Shown here piece by piece: positions 35,825 to 45,763 of a DNA stretch of 51,894 nt. How positions within the stretch are numbered: the first letter of the stretch is position 1; each line of letters opens with the position of its first letter. The notes below the pieces were generated by a model. It was not told the DNA's origin, did not search any database, and saw only the letters and a program-made list of their open reading frames with translations. This DNA comes from Arenicellales bacterium (GTDB lineage: Bacteria > Pseudomonadota > Gammaproteobacteria > BMS3Bbin11), in assembly GCA_029287915.1 (NCBI GenBank), contig JARFQE010000123.1:1-51894 (forward strand), in the 5' to 3' direction. The position numbers and the translations under genes are program-made.

Positions 35825-37222
35825 ATGCTTGAAATCTACAATAGTCTGTCTCGCCAGAAAGAGCCTTTTACTCCTATAGTGCCTGGTAAGGTTGGTATTT
35901 ATGTCTGCGGCATGACGGTATATGACCTGTGCCATATTGGTCATGCCAGGGTAATGGTAGTCTTTGATCTCGTGACACGGTATATGCGTAGCAGGGGATT
36001 TGAGGTCAATTACGTAAGGAATATTACAGACATTGATGACAAAATTATCGCCAGGGCTGCTGAGAACAACGAAAGTATAGAAGAGCTAACAGGGCGTTTT
36101 ATCGATGCCATGCATGAGGATACAGATCGCCTCGGTGTATTACGTCCCGATCATGAACCCCGTGCAACCCAACATATGGGTGCAATTATTTCTCTGATTG
36201 ACCGTCTGATGAAAAACGGCTTTGCCTACCGGACCAAATCAGGTGATATATGTTTTCGGGTTCGTAAGTTTGAACAATATGGACGATTATCAGGTGAGTC
36301 ACTGGATGATTTACAGGCTGGTGCACGTGTGGAAGCGGTATCAGGCAAGGACGATCCCCTCGATTTCGTGCTGTGGAAACTCGCCAAGCCTGGCGAGCCA
36401 AGCTGGAAATCCGAGTGGGGCGATGGGCGTCCCGGCTGGCATATTGAATGTTCAGCCATGTCCATGGAATCTCTCGGTGAACATTTTGACATCCATGGTG
36501 GGGGACAGGATCTGCGCTTTCCTCACCATGAAAATGAAATAGCTCAGTCCGAATGTGCTACTGGCCACACCTTTGTGAATCTCTGGATGCACAATGGTTT
36601 CGTCCGAATCGATGATGAAAAAATGTCAAAGTCGCTGGATAATTTTTTCACGATCCGTGATGTACTGAACAGTTATCATCCGGAAATTCTGCGCTACTTC
36701 ATTATCAATAGTCATTATCGCAGTCCTCTGAATTACAGCGATGACACACTGGATCAGGCAAAAGCGGCGCTCGAGGGCTATTATCTGGCACTGGATGGAC
36801 TTGATATTGATGAAGATGCCGAGCTTGATGCGGAAATTTCAACACCCTTCTTTACTGCCATGGATGATGACTTTAATACCCCTGAGGCCCTGTCAATCCT
36901 GTCAGCTCTACGACGAGATATCAATACTGCCCGGCAATCGGGTGAGCATGAGAAAGCGCAGTTCCTGGCAGGACAACTTAAGGCACTGGGAGCAATCCTT
37001 GGGCTGTTGCAGCTACAACCGATCGAGTTCCTGCGAGGCGTCTCGGGAGATAGCCGGCCAGGGGGGCTTAGTGATGCAGAGGTCGATGCACTGGTCAATG
37101 AGAGAAACCAGGCAAGAATCGAAAAAAACTGGGCGCGGGGGGATGAGATACGAGATATCCTGAATGCCGCTGGCATCGTGCTTGATGACAGTGCAGGCGG
37201 AACGAGGTGGCGCCGGGCTTAA
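35825..37222 (+). CDS. cysS: Cysteinyl-tRNA synthetase
   Basis: CysRS charges tRNA-Cys. The 465-residue class I enzyme has the zinc ligand C28, the HIGH motif at 37–40, ECSAMS and [15 protein letters not shown], and KMSKS at 266–270, the same positions as in E. coli. The start [15 protein letters not shown] is the family N-terminus. It is monocistronic here or shares a message with the barrel protein that follows after about 110 bases. Confidence 0.97.
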   Translation: MLEIYNSLSRQKEPFTPIVPGKVGIYVCGMTVYDLCHIGHARVMVVFDLVTRYMRSRGFEVNYVRNITDIDDKIIARAAENNESIEELTGRFIDAMHEDTDRLGVLRPDHEPRATQHMGAIISLIDRLMKNGFAYRTKSGDICFRVRKFEQYGRLSGESLDDLQAGARVEAVSGKDDPLDFVLWKLAKPGEPSWKSEWGDGRPGWHIECSAMSMESLGEHFDIHGGGQDLRFPHHENEIAQSECATGHTFVNLWMHNGFVRIDDEKMSKSLDNFFTIRDVLNSYHPEILRYFIINSHYRSPLNYSDDTLDQAKAALEGYYLALDGLDIDEDAELDAEISTPFFTAMDDDFNTPEALSILSALRRDINTARQSGEHEKAQFLAGQLKALGAILGLLQLQPIEFLRGVSGDSRPGGLSDAEVDALVNERNQARIEKNWARGDEIRDILNAAGIVLDDSAGGTRWRRA

Positions 37223-37333
37223 AACCTTCGTTTGCTGGTGATTTTATGTATAATGCGGCGCAAGCTGTCGGCGCTGTCTATGCTCTCAATACCAGCCGAA
37301 CATACCTTATACATGCAATAACCGGTCTCAATA

Positions 37334-38689
37334 ATGAAAAAAAATATTACTTTATCAGGTTCATCAAAAAGAACACTTCTTCCTTTTATACTGCTCTTGA
37401 CTATCGCATTACCGGTGCAGGTGTCCGCACAGGACATAGCACTCGACAGGGGACAGTCGCCAGACGAAAAAAGGACCGGCTGGCTACCGTATATCTTTGC
37501 GACTGATGCACTGGGATGGGCAGTCGGTGTCGGCGGGTTTTCAGTCAGTGGAAAAAAACAGCCGCAGGAAAGCCTGTTCGGTACCGCTTTTATTACGTCG
37601 AATAAATCCGCGCTGGTTTCCGGGGCATGGAACGACCACCGAATTGGCAAATCTCGTTTTTTTGTTGATTCATTCATTCTCGCTGATCACTTTACCGACC
37701 AGCGTTTCTATCTCGGGCCGGATATTGATCCGAACCAGCCTCGGGCAGGAGCCAACGATTCCGACGAGGAGAATTATGTAACTGGAGTCAGCAATGAAGT
37801 AACATTTACCGCTGCCCTGAAGTATCGATTACCGATTGGTTCTATCAAAGATGATCCGGTGGCGACCTATCGCCTGTACCAGGGACTGCTTGAATCGGGA
37901 CCCAAAGGGGGTGCTACCTGGAACCCGATGACCAGCGGCCAGACCACGCTGGCAGCCAAGTTTTTCTATACCTACCGTGATCTCAGTGATTTCGTTTTTA
38001 ACCAGAGAGAAAATGATCCAGTAAATGAAGAGCTGTTTGCCAAAACCAACGGCCTCGAGTTCTGGCTTGAATATGACAATACTGATTTCCCGCGCAACCC
38101 GTCTATAGGCAGTCGCCAGTTGCTGAAAGTAACCAGTGATTTCGGCTGGGGAGAAAGCCGGGATAGCTGGACCAATCTTGAAGCCGATTTTTCCAAGTAT
38201 TTCAATCTCGGCGACTCAGACTGGTTCCGCCAGAAGGTCGTGGCACTCAATTTCTGGACGTCTAATACAACGGACTGGGAGGTCAATGCTGATGGGACAA
38301 TTAGTCATCAGCCGCCACCAAGTTATGGCTCCAGTCTCGGCGGCTTTGACAGGATGCGAGCTTATCCTTCCGGACGCTTCCAAGACAAGTCAGCTGTTTA
38401 CTATTCTGCAGAACTTCGGTTGATCCCTCAAACCCAGCCGCTGCGTGATTTGCCATTGCTCAACTACTTCGAAATCGACTGGTGGCAGCTAGTTCCATTT
38501 ATCGAGGTAGGCAGGGTCAGTGATGAATACAATGGCGATCTTTTCTTCAAGGATCTCAAGGTTGATGGTGGTATTGGTCTACGCTTCATGACCTACCGTG
38601 CGGTGGTTAGGCTCGACTGGGCCGTGTCAGAAGAAGGCAGCTCTGTCTGGGCCATGATCTCGCAGCCATTCTCACGCCAGGGAAACTGA
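37334..38689 (+). CDS. Outer-membrane beta-barrel protein (Omp85-barrel-like)
   Basis: The 451-residue protein has a signal peptide cleaved near VSA-QD (residue 32). The rest alternates beta strands and aromatic residues, as in BamA-type or surface-antigen barrels: FILADHFTDQRFYLGPD, WLEYDNTDFPRNPSIGSRQL, FDRMRAYPSGRFQDKSAVYY and DGGIGLRFMTYRAVVRLD. POTRA domains are absent, which sets it apart from BamA and TamA. The function is unknown; related 'BamA/TamA family' proteins are annotated only by fold. Confidence 0.75.
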   Translation: MKKNITLSGSSKRTLLPFILLLTIALPVQVSAQDIALDRGQSPDEKRTGWLPYIFATDALGWAVGVGGFSVSGKKQPQESLFGTAFITSNKSALVSGAWNDHRIGKSRFFVDSFILADHFTDQRFYLGPDIDPNQPRAGANDSDEENYVTGVSNEVTFTAALKYRLPIGSIKDDPVATYRLYQGLLESGPKGGATWNPMTSGQTTLAAKFFYTYRDLSDFVFNQRENDPVNEELFAKTNGLEFWLEYDNTDFPRNPSIGSRQLLKVTSDFGWGESRDSWTNLEADFSKYFNLGDSDWFRQKVVALNFWTSNTTDWEVNADGTISHQPPPSYGSSLGGFDRMRAYPSGRFQDKSAVYYSAELRLIPQTQPLRDLPLLNYFEIDWWQLVPFIEVGRVSDEYNGDLFFKDLKVDGGIGLRFMTYRAVVRLDWAVSEEGSSVWAMISQPFSRQGN

Positions 38690-38904
38690 TTTAAGCTAAT
38701 AAAACCCTTCTCCACAGTAGTCAAAGGGGCATTTTTGCCTGATTCTATTGTTGTAGCCGAAAATAGTGCAAAAAAGCCCAGTTTATCTATTGACCACGCA
38801 GGGTCTTATTAGTAAGTTCTAATGCTTCTTATTTCTCTAGAGGGTTCAGAGAGTTACAAACCTGATGACTTAGGATCAAGCATAATTCAATTGAGGGTAA
38901 ATTA
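38690..38904. promoter_or_regulatory. ilvI leader region
   Basis: This 215-base gap precedes the ilv genes and should contain their promoter. I looked for a leader peptide rich in Ile, Leu and Val codons and an attenuator and found none. A short CCCTT…AAGGG hairpin with ATTTTT after it (about 38704–38743) could end the barrel-gene transcript. Confidence 0.3.
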
Positions 38905-40638
38905 GTGGAATTAACCGGTGCAGATATAGTGGTAAAGGCGCTGGCAGATGAGGGGGTCGAATATATTTTCGGCTACCCAGGTGGTGCTGCCCTGCATATT
39001 TACGACGCACTTTACAGGCAGGACACCGTAAAGCATATTCTGGCCCGCCATGAGCAGGGTGCAGGTCATGCCGCAGATGGCTATGCCCGTTCCTGCGGCA
39101 AGCCCGGTGTGGTCTTGGTAACATCAGGTCCAGGCGCGACAAATGTCGTCACCCCTGTTGCGACAGCACATATGGATTCAATCCCACTGGTTGTTATTAC
39201 TGCACAGGTTCCATCCCACCTGATTGGTGATGATGCATTCCAGGAAGTAGACTCGATTGGAATCACTCGACCCTGTGTAAAGCATAATTTCCTGGTCAAG
39301 GATGTTCGAGATCTTGCTACCACAATCAAAAAGGCCTTCTATGTCGCCACTTCTGGTAGACCTGGTCCGGTCGTGATAGATATTCCGAAGGATATAACTG
39401 CAGAAAAGGCAGAGTATATTTACCCTAAAAGCCTCAGCATGCGATCCTATCAGCCGGTTACACAAGGGCACAGCGGGCAGATACGTAAAGCGGTACAGGT
39501 ACTGCTTGCGGCTAAACGACCTGTTATTTATACAGGCGGCGGGATTATTTTGTCTGATTGCAGCGACAAGTTAGCAGAATTAGTGCGCCTGCTCGGTTAT
39601 CCCTGTACCAATACATTGATGGGTCTCGGTGCTTACCCGGCAGATGATCCTCTGTTTCTAGGTATGCTAGGCATGCATGGTACCTATGAGGCAAACCTGG
39701 CCATGCATGAATGCGATGTCATGCTTTGTATCGGTGCTCGCTTCGATGACCGGGTAACCGGTGATACAAATAAATTCAGTCCCTATGCAAAAATAATCCA
39801 CGTTGATATCGATCCTTCATCGATCAGTAAGACGATTTCTGCTGATATACCCGTGGTAGGTCCAGCCGGTGTAATCCTTGAAGAGATGATAAGCCAGATA
39901 AAGGATTCTGGTCGCAAGCCGGATGCCGAAGCAATGCAGAAATGGTGGCATCAAATAGATGGCTGGCGCAAGATAGATTGCCTCGATTATGATCGCGAAA
40001 GTGAGCTTATCAAGCCGCAGTTTGTTGTTGAGAAACTATACGAAGTGACAAAGGGAGATGCCTTTGTCACTTCGGATGTCGGTCAGCACCAGATGTTTGC
40101 AGCGCAGTATTATAAATTCAGCAAACCACGGCGCTGGATTAATTCCGGTGGTCTTGGAACCATGGGGTTTGGTCTGCCAGCGGCTATGGGCGTTCAGTTA
40201 GCGCATCCTGATGAAACAGTTGCCTGCGTTACAGGGGAAGGCAGCATTCAGATGTGTCTGCAGGAACTGTCGACCTGCAAACAATATGATTTGCCATTGA
40301 ACATCGTCAACCTGAACAACCGTTATCTGGGTATGGTCAGACAATGGCAGGAATTTTTCTACGACCGTCGATACTCACACTCCTATATGGATGCACTACC
40401 GGATCTGGTTAAGCTGGCAGAAGGCTATGGTCATATTGGTATCAGGATAGAAAAGCCCGCTGATGTGGAAGGTGCGTTGAAGGAAGCGCTGTCGGATAAG
40501 TCCCGCCTGTATTTCCTCGATTTTATTACCGATCAGACAGAGAATGTCTATCCAATGATTGCTGCCGGGAAGGGGCATCATGAAATGCACCTGTCCCCTA
40601 GAAATAATGGTGATGATGAAGAAAGGGAGCTGGCCTGA
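38905..40638 (+). CDS. ilvI: Acetolactate synthase large subunit
   Basis: Acetolactate synthase makes acetolactate or acetohydroxybutyrate in branched-chain amino acid synthesis and needs TPP, FAD and Mg. The 577-residue catalytic subunit has YPGGAALHIYDAL, the catalytic Glu in RHEQGAGHAADGYAR, and TPP binding at EGSIQMCLQEL with LNNRYLGMVRQWQEFF. The start is GTG with GAGGG upstream. ilvH begins one base after the stop, so both subunits are coupled. ilvB is an equally valid name. Confidence 0.96.
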   Translation: MELTGADIVVKALADEGVEYIFGYPGGAALHIYDALYRQDTVKHILARHEQGAGHAADGYARSCGKPGVVLVTSGPGATNVVTPVATAHMDSIPLVVITAQVPSHLIGDDAFQEVDSIGITRPCVKHNFLVKDVRDLATTIKKAFYVATSGRPGPVVIDIPKDITAEKAEYIYPKSLSMRSYQPVTQGHSGQIRKAVQVLLAAKRPVIYTGGGIILSDCSDKLAELVRLLGYPCTNTLMGLGAYPADDPLFLGMLGMHGTYEANLAMHECDVMLCIGARFDDRVTGDTNKFSPYAKIIHVDIDPSSISKTISADIPVVGPAGVILEEMISQIKDSGRKPDAEAMQKWWHQIDGWRKIDCLDYDRESELIKPQFVVEKLYEVTKGDAFVTSDVGQHQMFAAQYYKFSKPRRWINSGGLGTMGFGLPAAMGVQLAHPDETVACVTGEGSIQMCLQELSTCKQYDLPLNIVNLNNRYLGMVRQWQEFFYDRRYSHSYMDALPDLVKLAEGYGHIGIRIEKPADVEGALKEALSDKSRLYFLDFITDQTENVYPMIAAGKGHHEMHLSPRNNGDDEERELA

Positions 40639-40639
40639 T

Positions 40640-41131
40640 ATGCGTCATATTATTTCCATATTACTGGAAAATGAATCAGGGGCTCTTTCGCGTGTTGCCG
40701 GACTGTTTTCAGCGCGCGGTTACAATATCGAGTCATTAACCGTCGCACCAACAGAAGACCCATCTCTGTCTCGCATGACGCTAGTAACGAGTGGCACGGA
40801 TAAAGTCGTAGAGCAAATCAAGAAACAACTGAACAAGCTGATCGATGTAGTAAAGCTTGTTGACCTTGTTGAGAACGAGCACGTTGAACGGGAAATAAGT
40901 TTGATCAAGGTTCGTGCAGCAGGGAACTTGCGTGATGAGGTCAATCGTATGGTTGAGATCTTTCGAGGTCGTATCGTTGATGTTACAGACACGAGCTATA
41001 CCATCGAATTGACCGGTAGCTGTGATAAAATCGACGCTTTTTTGAAAGCGGTACCCAATGACACCATTATAGAAGTTGTACGCTCCGGAGTGCTGGGAAT
41101 AGCCCGTGGCGAAAAAGGCTTACGACTTTAA
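40640..41131 (+). CDS. ilvH: Acetolactate synthase small (regulatory) subunit
   Basis: The 163-residue subunit has an N-terminal ACT domain (ISILLENESGALSRVAGLFS, RGYNIESLTV) that binds valine for feedback control, and a C-terminal domain (FRGRIVDVTDTSYTIELTG). I choose ATG 40640, one base after ilvI, because MRHIISILLENE is the family N-terminus; the frame is open back to 40559. Confidence 0.96.
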   Translation: MRHIISILLENESGALSRVAGLFSARGYNIESLTVAPTEDPSLSRMTLVTSGTDKVVEQIKKQLNKLIDVVKLVDLVENEHVEREISLIKVRAAGNLRDEVNRMVEIFRGRIVDVTDTSYTIELTGSCDKIDAFLKAVPNDTIIEVVRSGVLGIARGEKGLRL

Positions 41132-42223
<1,092 letters not shown>

Positions 42224-42259
42224 TCAACAATACTATTTTAACAGCAGGAACATTTGGTA

Positions 42260-42910
42260 ATGGCTTCCCACCCAATACTGGCACGTGAAGGATGGCCATT
42301 CATCACGGCCAGCCTTGCGATTGCGATAGGCATTACATTTGCCTGGGGCTGGCTTTGGGCTTCTCCGTGGTGGCTGATTGCTTTTTTCTGTATCCAGTTC
42401 TTTCGTGACCCGGTTCGCCATTTAGATGCTGGTCCAAATGATGTCGTTTGTCCTGCAGACGGCAGGGTGATCTTCGTCGGCAAGATGAAAGATCCTTATC
42501 TTGACCGTGAAGTAACAAAAATCAGCGTTTTTATGAATATATTCAATGTGCATTCAAATAAATCCCCTGTTAATGGGCTGATTAAAAAACGCTGGTATCG
42601 TCCTGGTGCTTTTATCAATGCTAACTTCGACAAGGCAGCGGAAGAAAACGAACAAAATGCCCTGTGGATAAAGACCAACAACGGGCTGGACATTACCTGT
42701 GTTCAGATTGCTGGTCTCGTTGCCAGGCGCATACTCTGTTATGTAGATGAAGGGGATACACTGCAGGCTGGACAGCGATACGGCTTTATTAGATTTGGGT
42801 CGCGGGTGGATCTCTATTTGCCTGACGGCACAGAAATATTGGCAGGTATTGGTGACACGGTAAAATCTGGTCAGGATATTCTTGCTGTTCTGCCGGAACA
42901 AGCAGCCTGA
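42260..42910 (+). CDS. psd: Phosphatidylserine decarboxylase (short form)
   Basis: Psd makes phosphatidylethanolamine from phosphatidylserine after self-cleavage that forms a pyruvoyl group. The 216-residue protein has two N-terminal membrane segments (about 12–45), VVCPADGRVIFVG, FMNIFNVHSNKSPVNG and the cleavage site G180-S181 in FIRFGSRVDLYLP. ATG 42260 has AGCAGGA upstream; the frame opens at a TTG two codons earlier. ilvC–psd–pssA is a known order, but pssA is not here. An archaetidylserine decarboxylase-like role is possible for the short form. Confidence 0.9.
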   Translation: MASHPILAREGWPFITASLAIAIGITFAWGWLWASPWWLIAFFCIQFFRDPVRHLDAGPNDVVCPADGRVIFVGKMKDPYLDREVTKISVFMNIFNVHSNKSPVNGLIKKRWYRPGAFINANFDKAAEENEQNALWIKTNNGLDITCVQIAGLVARRILCYVDEGDTLQAGQRYGFIRFGSRVDLYLPDGTEILAGIGDTVKSGQDILAVLPEQAA

Positions 42911-42976
42911 TCAACAATCCGGTTATTTTGATTCTGCGGGCCTCTCGCGACTGATCGTTGCCATAAAGTTATTCTT

Positions 42977-44152
42977 ATGAAAGCTATTTTCCTAAAAAGC
43001 AAAGCAGGTAGACGTTTCAAACACGGCCACCCATGGATATTCAGCAACGAGCTGGAGAAACCGGCTGACCGCCCGGAAGCCGGGGATATCGTTGCCCTGC
43101 GCCAGCAGGATGGGATGTTTCTTGCGTATGGATTTTATCATCCACACTCATTGATTGCGTTTCGCGCATTGACAGGAAATGAGCAGCAACCCGATAAGGC
43201 ATTTTTTTCTGAACTGCTGGAGCAGGCAATTTTACTGAGAAACAAGGTCTATCCAAAGTCAAATGTCAGGCGTCTGGTACATTCAGAAAGTGATGGCCTG
43301 CCAGGGCTGATTGTGGATCAGTTTGATGATGTACTAAGCGTTCAGGTCAATTCAGCAGGGATGGAGGGAATCCTGGATATGCTGCTCAATCTGCTTAGCG
43401 AGAAACTGTCACCAGCGACTATAGTGACCAGGAATGATTCCTCGTTACGAAAGCTGGAAGGCCTCCCGCAATACACAGGAGTCTGGCGCTCCGCAGATGA
43501 AGACGTCAAAGCGCATATCACGGAATATGGAATCGACTATCAGGTCGATGTGATAAATGGTCAAAAGACCGGGTTCTTCATAGACCAGCGAGAAAACCGT
43601 TATGCCTTCAGACGTTTTATTGACAATGCAGACCGTGTCCTTGATGCCTTTTGTAATGATGGCGGCTTTGCCCTCAATGCACTTGTTGCCGGCGCCTCTC
43701 ATGTCGACGCGGTTGATATCTCTGAATCAGCGCTTGCACGTGCTGAAAACAATGCCAGCATTAATAAGCTCAGCGAAAAGATAAAGTTTATTAAAACAGA
43801 TGTGATGAAGTGGCTGCCGGGTTTGAAACCTGACAGGCTTTATGATGTAGTCAACGTTGATCCTCCTGCCTTCGCTTCAAATCGAAAATCGATACCCGTC
43901 GCTCGCAAGGCCTACCGAAAATTACATGGTTCAGCAATGCAGGTGTTGAAGAACGGTGGCATACTCGCAACGTCCTGCTGTTCGCATCATATCTCAGAAG
44001 AAGATTTTCTCGATTCCATTCAGCAGGCGGCACTACGTAATGGACGCCAGTGTCAGATGTTATTTCGTGGAGGGCCACCTGCTGATCATCCGGTATTGCT
44101 GGCAATGCCGGAATCAGGTTATCTGAAATTCAATATTTTCCGTGTTCTTTAG
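42977..44152 (+). CDS. rlmI: RlmI-like class I rRNA cytosine methyltransferase
   Basis: The 391-residue protein has an N-terminal PUA domain (KSKAGRRFKHGHPWIFSNEL) and a Rossmann SAM-dependent methyltransferase domain. Its motifs include DAFCNDGGFALNALVAGA, DAVDISESALARAENNA and VDPPAFASNRKS, then LATSCCSHHISEEDF with the Cys pair of the family. E. coli RlmI methylates C1962 of 23S rRNA. Substrate identity here is inferred from the family. Confidence 0.88.
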   Translation: MKAIFLKSKAGRRFKHGHPWIFSNELEKPADRPEAGDIVALRQQDGMFLAYGFYHPHSLIAFRALTGNEQQPDKAFFSELLEQAILLRNKVYPKSNVRRLVHSESDGLPGLIVDQFDDVLSVQVNSAGMEGILDMLLNLLSEKLSPATIVTRNDSSLRKLEGLPQYTGVWRSADEDVKAHITEYGIDYQVDVINGQKTGFFIDQRENRYAFRRFIDNADRVLDAFCNDGGFALNALVAGASHVDAVDISESALARAENNASINKLSEKIKFIKTDVMKWLPGLKPDRLYDVVNVDPPAFASNRKSIPVARKAYRKLHGSAMQVLKNGGILATSCCSHHISEEDFLDSIQQAALRNGRQCQMLFRGGPPADHPVLLAMPESGYLKFNIFRVL

Positions 44153-44191
44153 AGACTCCATTTACCCCGTTATACTGCGAGGATAATAGTT

Positions 44192-44569
44192 TTGATTAAT
44201 CCAGTACTTACTGTCCATGTTTCAACTGTTCTATTAAGTATTTCCGGTTTTATCTTTCGGGGCATTCTCCATTTCAGAGGGTCTGATCTTGTCAATAGAA
44301 AGTGGATAAAGATTACCCCGCACGTCATTGATACGGTGTTGATCATCAGTGCCATCATACTGCTTATTCAAAGCGGTCTGAACCTGCTGACGACACCGTG
44401 GCTGCTGGCCAAGGTAATTGCACTGATTTTATATATCGCGCTTGGTCTGATCGCTTTTCGTTTTGGCAAAACAACATATGTAAGGATGCTGGCATGGAGT
44501 GCGGCAATTCTGTTGTTTGCTTATATTTGCGCAGTAGCCGTGACGAAGAATCCACTGCTGTTGTTTTAA
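44192..44569 (+). CDS. SirB family membrane protein
   Basis: The 125-residue protein has four hydrophobic segments and resembles the SirB2/invasion gene expression up-regulator family: HVSTVLLSISGFIFRGI, PHVIDTVLIISAIIL, WLLAKVIALILYIALG and a final helix. Its biochemical role is unknown. The start is TTG, with GAGGA 8 bases upstream. It is 39 bases after the RlmI-like gene and 140 before ribF. Confidence 0.75.
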   Translation: MINPVLTVHVSTVLLSISGFIFRGILHFRGSDLVNRKWIKITPHVIDTVLIISAIILLIQSGLNLLTTPWLLAKVIALILYIALGLIAFRFGKTTYVRMLAWSAAILLFAYICAVAVTKNPLLLF

Positions 44570-44709
44570 CAAGGATAAAGGATGGGAGATGAAGGATGAA
44601 AGAAAAGTTATCATGCTCCTTTGCCCTTGATATTCTATTTCAATGCCGGCTCCTTTATGAAATATGAATTCGTTGGCTAAACAAATTTCTCAGTTGGGGA
44701 TTCGCTAAC

Positions 44710-45639
44710 ATGGAGCTGATTTTTGGATTCCATAATCTGCAACCCGCTGTAACGCCATGTGTTGCGACTATTGGCAATTTTGATGGGGTACATCTCGGGC
44801 ATCAGGCTGTCATCGGTCAATTAGCTGAAAAGGGCGCTGCGATGGGTCTGCCAACGACCTTGATTACCTTTGAACCAACACCGGCAGAGTATTTTACCCG
44901 TGACAGGGCACCGGCACGTTTAACAACGTTTCGAGAAAAATATGTCACACTAAAGCGTTTTGCTATCGACCGCATACTGGTGCTGCCATTTAATCAAAGA
45001 CTGGCTTCGATGGCGGCTGAAGATTTTATTACCAGGACTCTCATTGAGGGCCTGGATGTGCGCTATCTTGTGGTGGGTGATGACTTTCGATTTGGCAAAG
45101 ATAGATCAGGTGATTTCCAGTTACTGGAAAAGACAGGAAAAGAAAATGATTTTATGGTTGTTTCCATGCCAAGCTTCCGCGTTGATGGCGAACGGGTAAG
45201 CAGCTCGGGAATACGCTCTGCGCTGGCAGATGGTGACTTCGATCGGGCAGAGCGTCTGTTGGGTCGACACTACCACATGACCGGTAAGGTTGCTCATGGT
45301 GATAAACGTGGTCGACAGTGGGGCTTTCCGACTGCAAACATCAATATGAAGCGTAAAGTTATTCCGTTACGTGGAATATTTGCCGTTGAGGTATTTGGTC
45401 TGGATCACGAGCCGGTATTTGGTGTCGCCAATCTTGGTACACGTCCAACTGTTTGTGGTATACGCACGCTGCTGGAGGTTCATTTGTTTGATTTTGATGA
45501 GCAAATCTACGGTCGTCGTATTAACGTTGTTTTTCGCCACAAAATTCGCGATGAACAGCGTTTCGATTCCTTTGATGAGCTGAAGCAGCAGATTGGCCGC
45601 GATGTAACAAGTGCAAGACAATATTTTTCAGCTATTTGA
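44710..45639 (+). CDS. ribF: Bifunctional riboflavin kinase / FAD synthetase
   Basis: RibF makes FMN and then FAD from riboflavin. The 309-residue protein has the FAD synthetase nucleotidyltransferase domain first (TIGNFDGVHLGHQAVI, VVGDDFRFG, SSSGIRSALADGD). The riboflavin kinase domain follows from about residue 185 (GFPTANINMKRKVIPLRGIF). No FMN riboswitch is visible. It opens the classical ribF–ileS–lspA–fkpB–ispH cluster, with 124 bases before ileS. Confidence 0.96.
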   Translation: MELIFGFHNLQPAVTPCVATIGNFDGVHLGHQAVIGQLAEKGAAMGLPTTLITFEPTPAEYFTRDRAPARLTTFREKYVTLKRFAIDRILVLPFNQRLASMAAEDFITRTLIEGLDVRYLVVGDDFRFGKDRSGDFQLLEKTGKENDFMVVSMPSFRVDGERVSSSGIRSALADGDFDRAERLLGRHYHMTGKVAHGDKRGRQWGFPTANINMKRKVIPLRGIFAVEVFGLDHEPVFGVANLGTRPTVCGIRTLLEVHLFDFDEQIYGRRINVVFRHKIRDEQRFDSFDELKQQIGRDVTSARQYFSAI

Positions 45640-45763
45640 CCGGCTATTACAAACGATTGATCCTAACACTGTGAAAAAAACATAGTCCATGTTAATTTTC
45701 GCTATTGCCATACGAATATCCACATTTAATTCTCATTTTGAAAGAACCTAAAAGAACCATTGT

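Noticed and set aside
38690-38904. Attenuator or T-box before ilvI
   Set aside because: No leader peptide rich in Ile, Leu or Val and no alternative hairpins with a T-run were found; T-boxes are not expected in this group.
44570-44709. Possible FMN riboswitch before ribF
   Set aside because: The conserved FMN-element blocks are absent from this 140-base gap.
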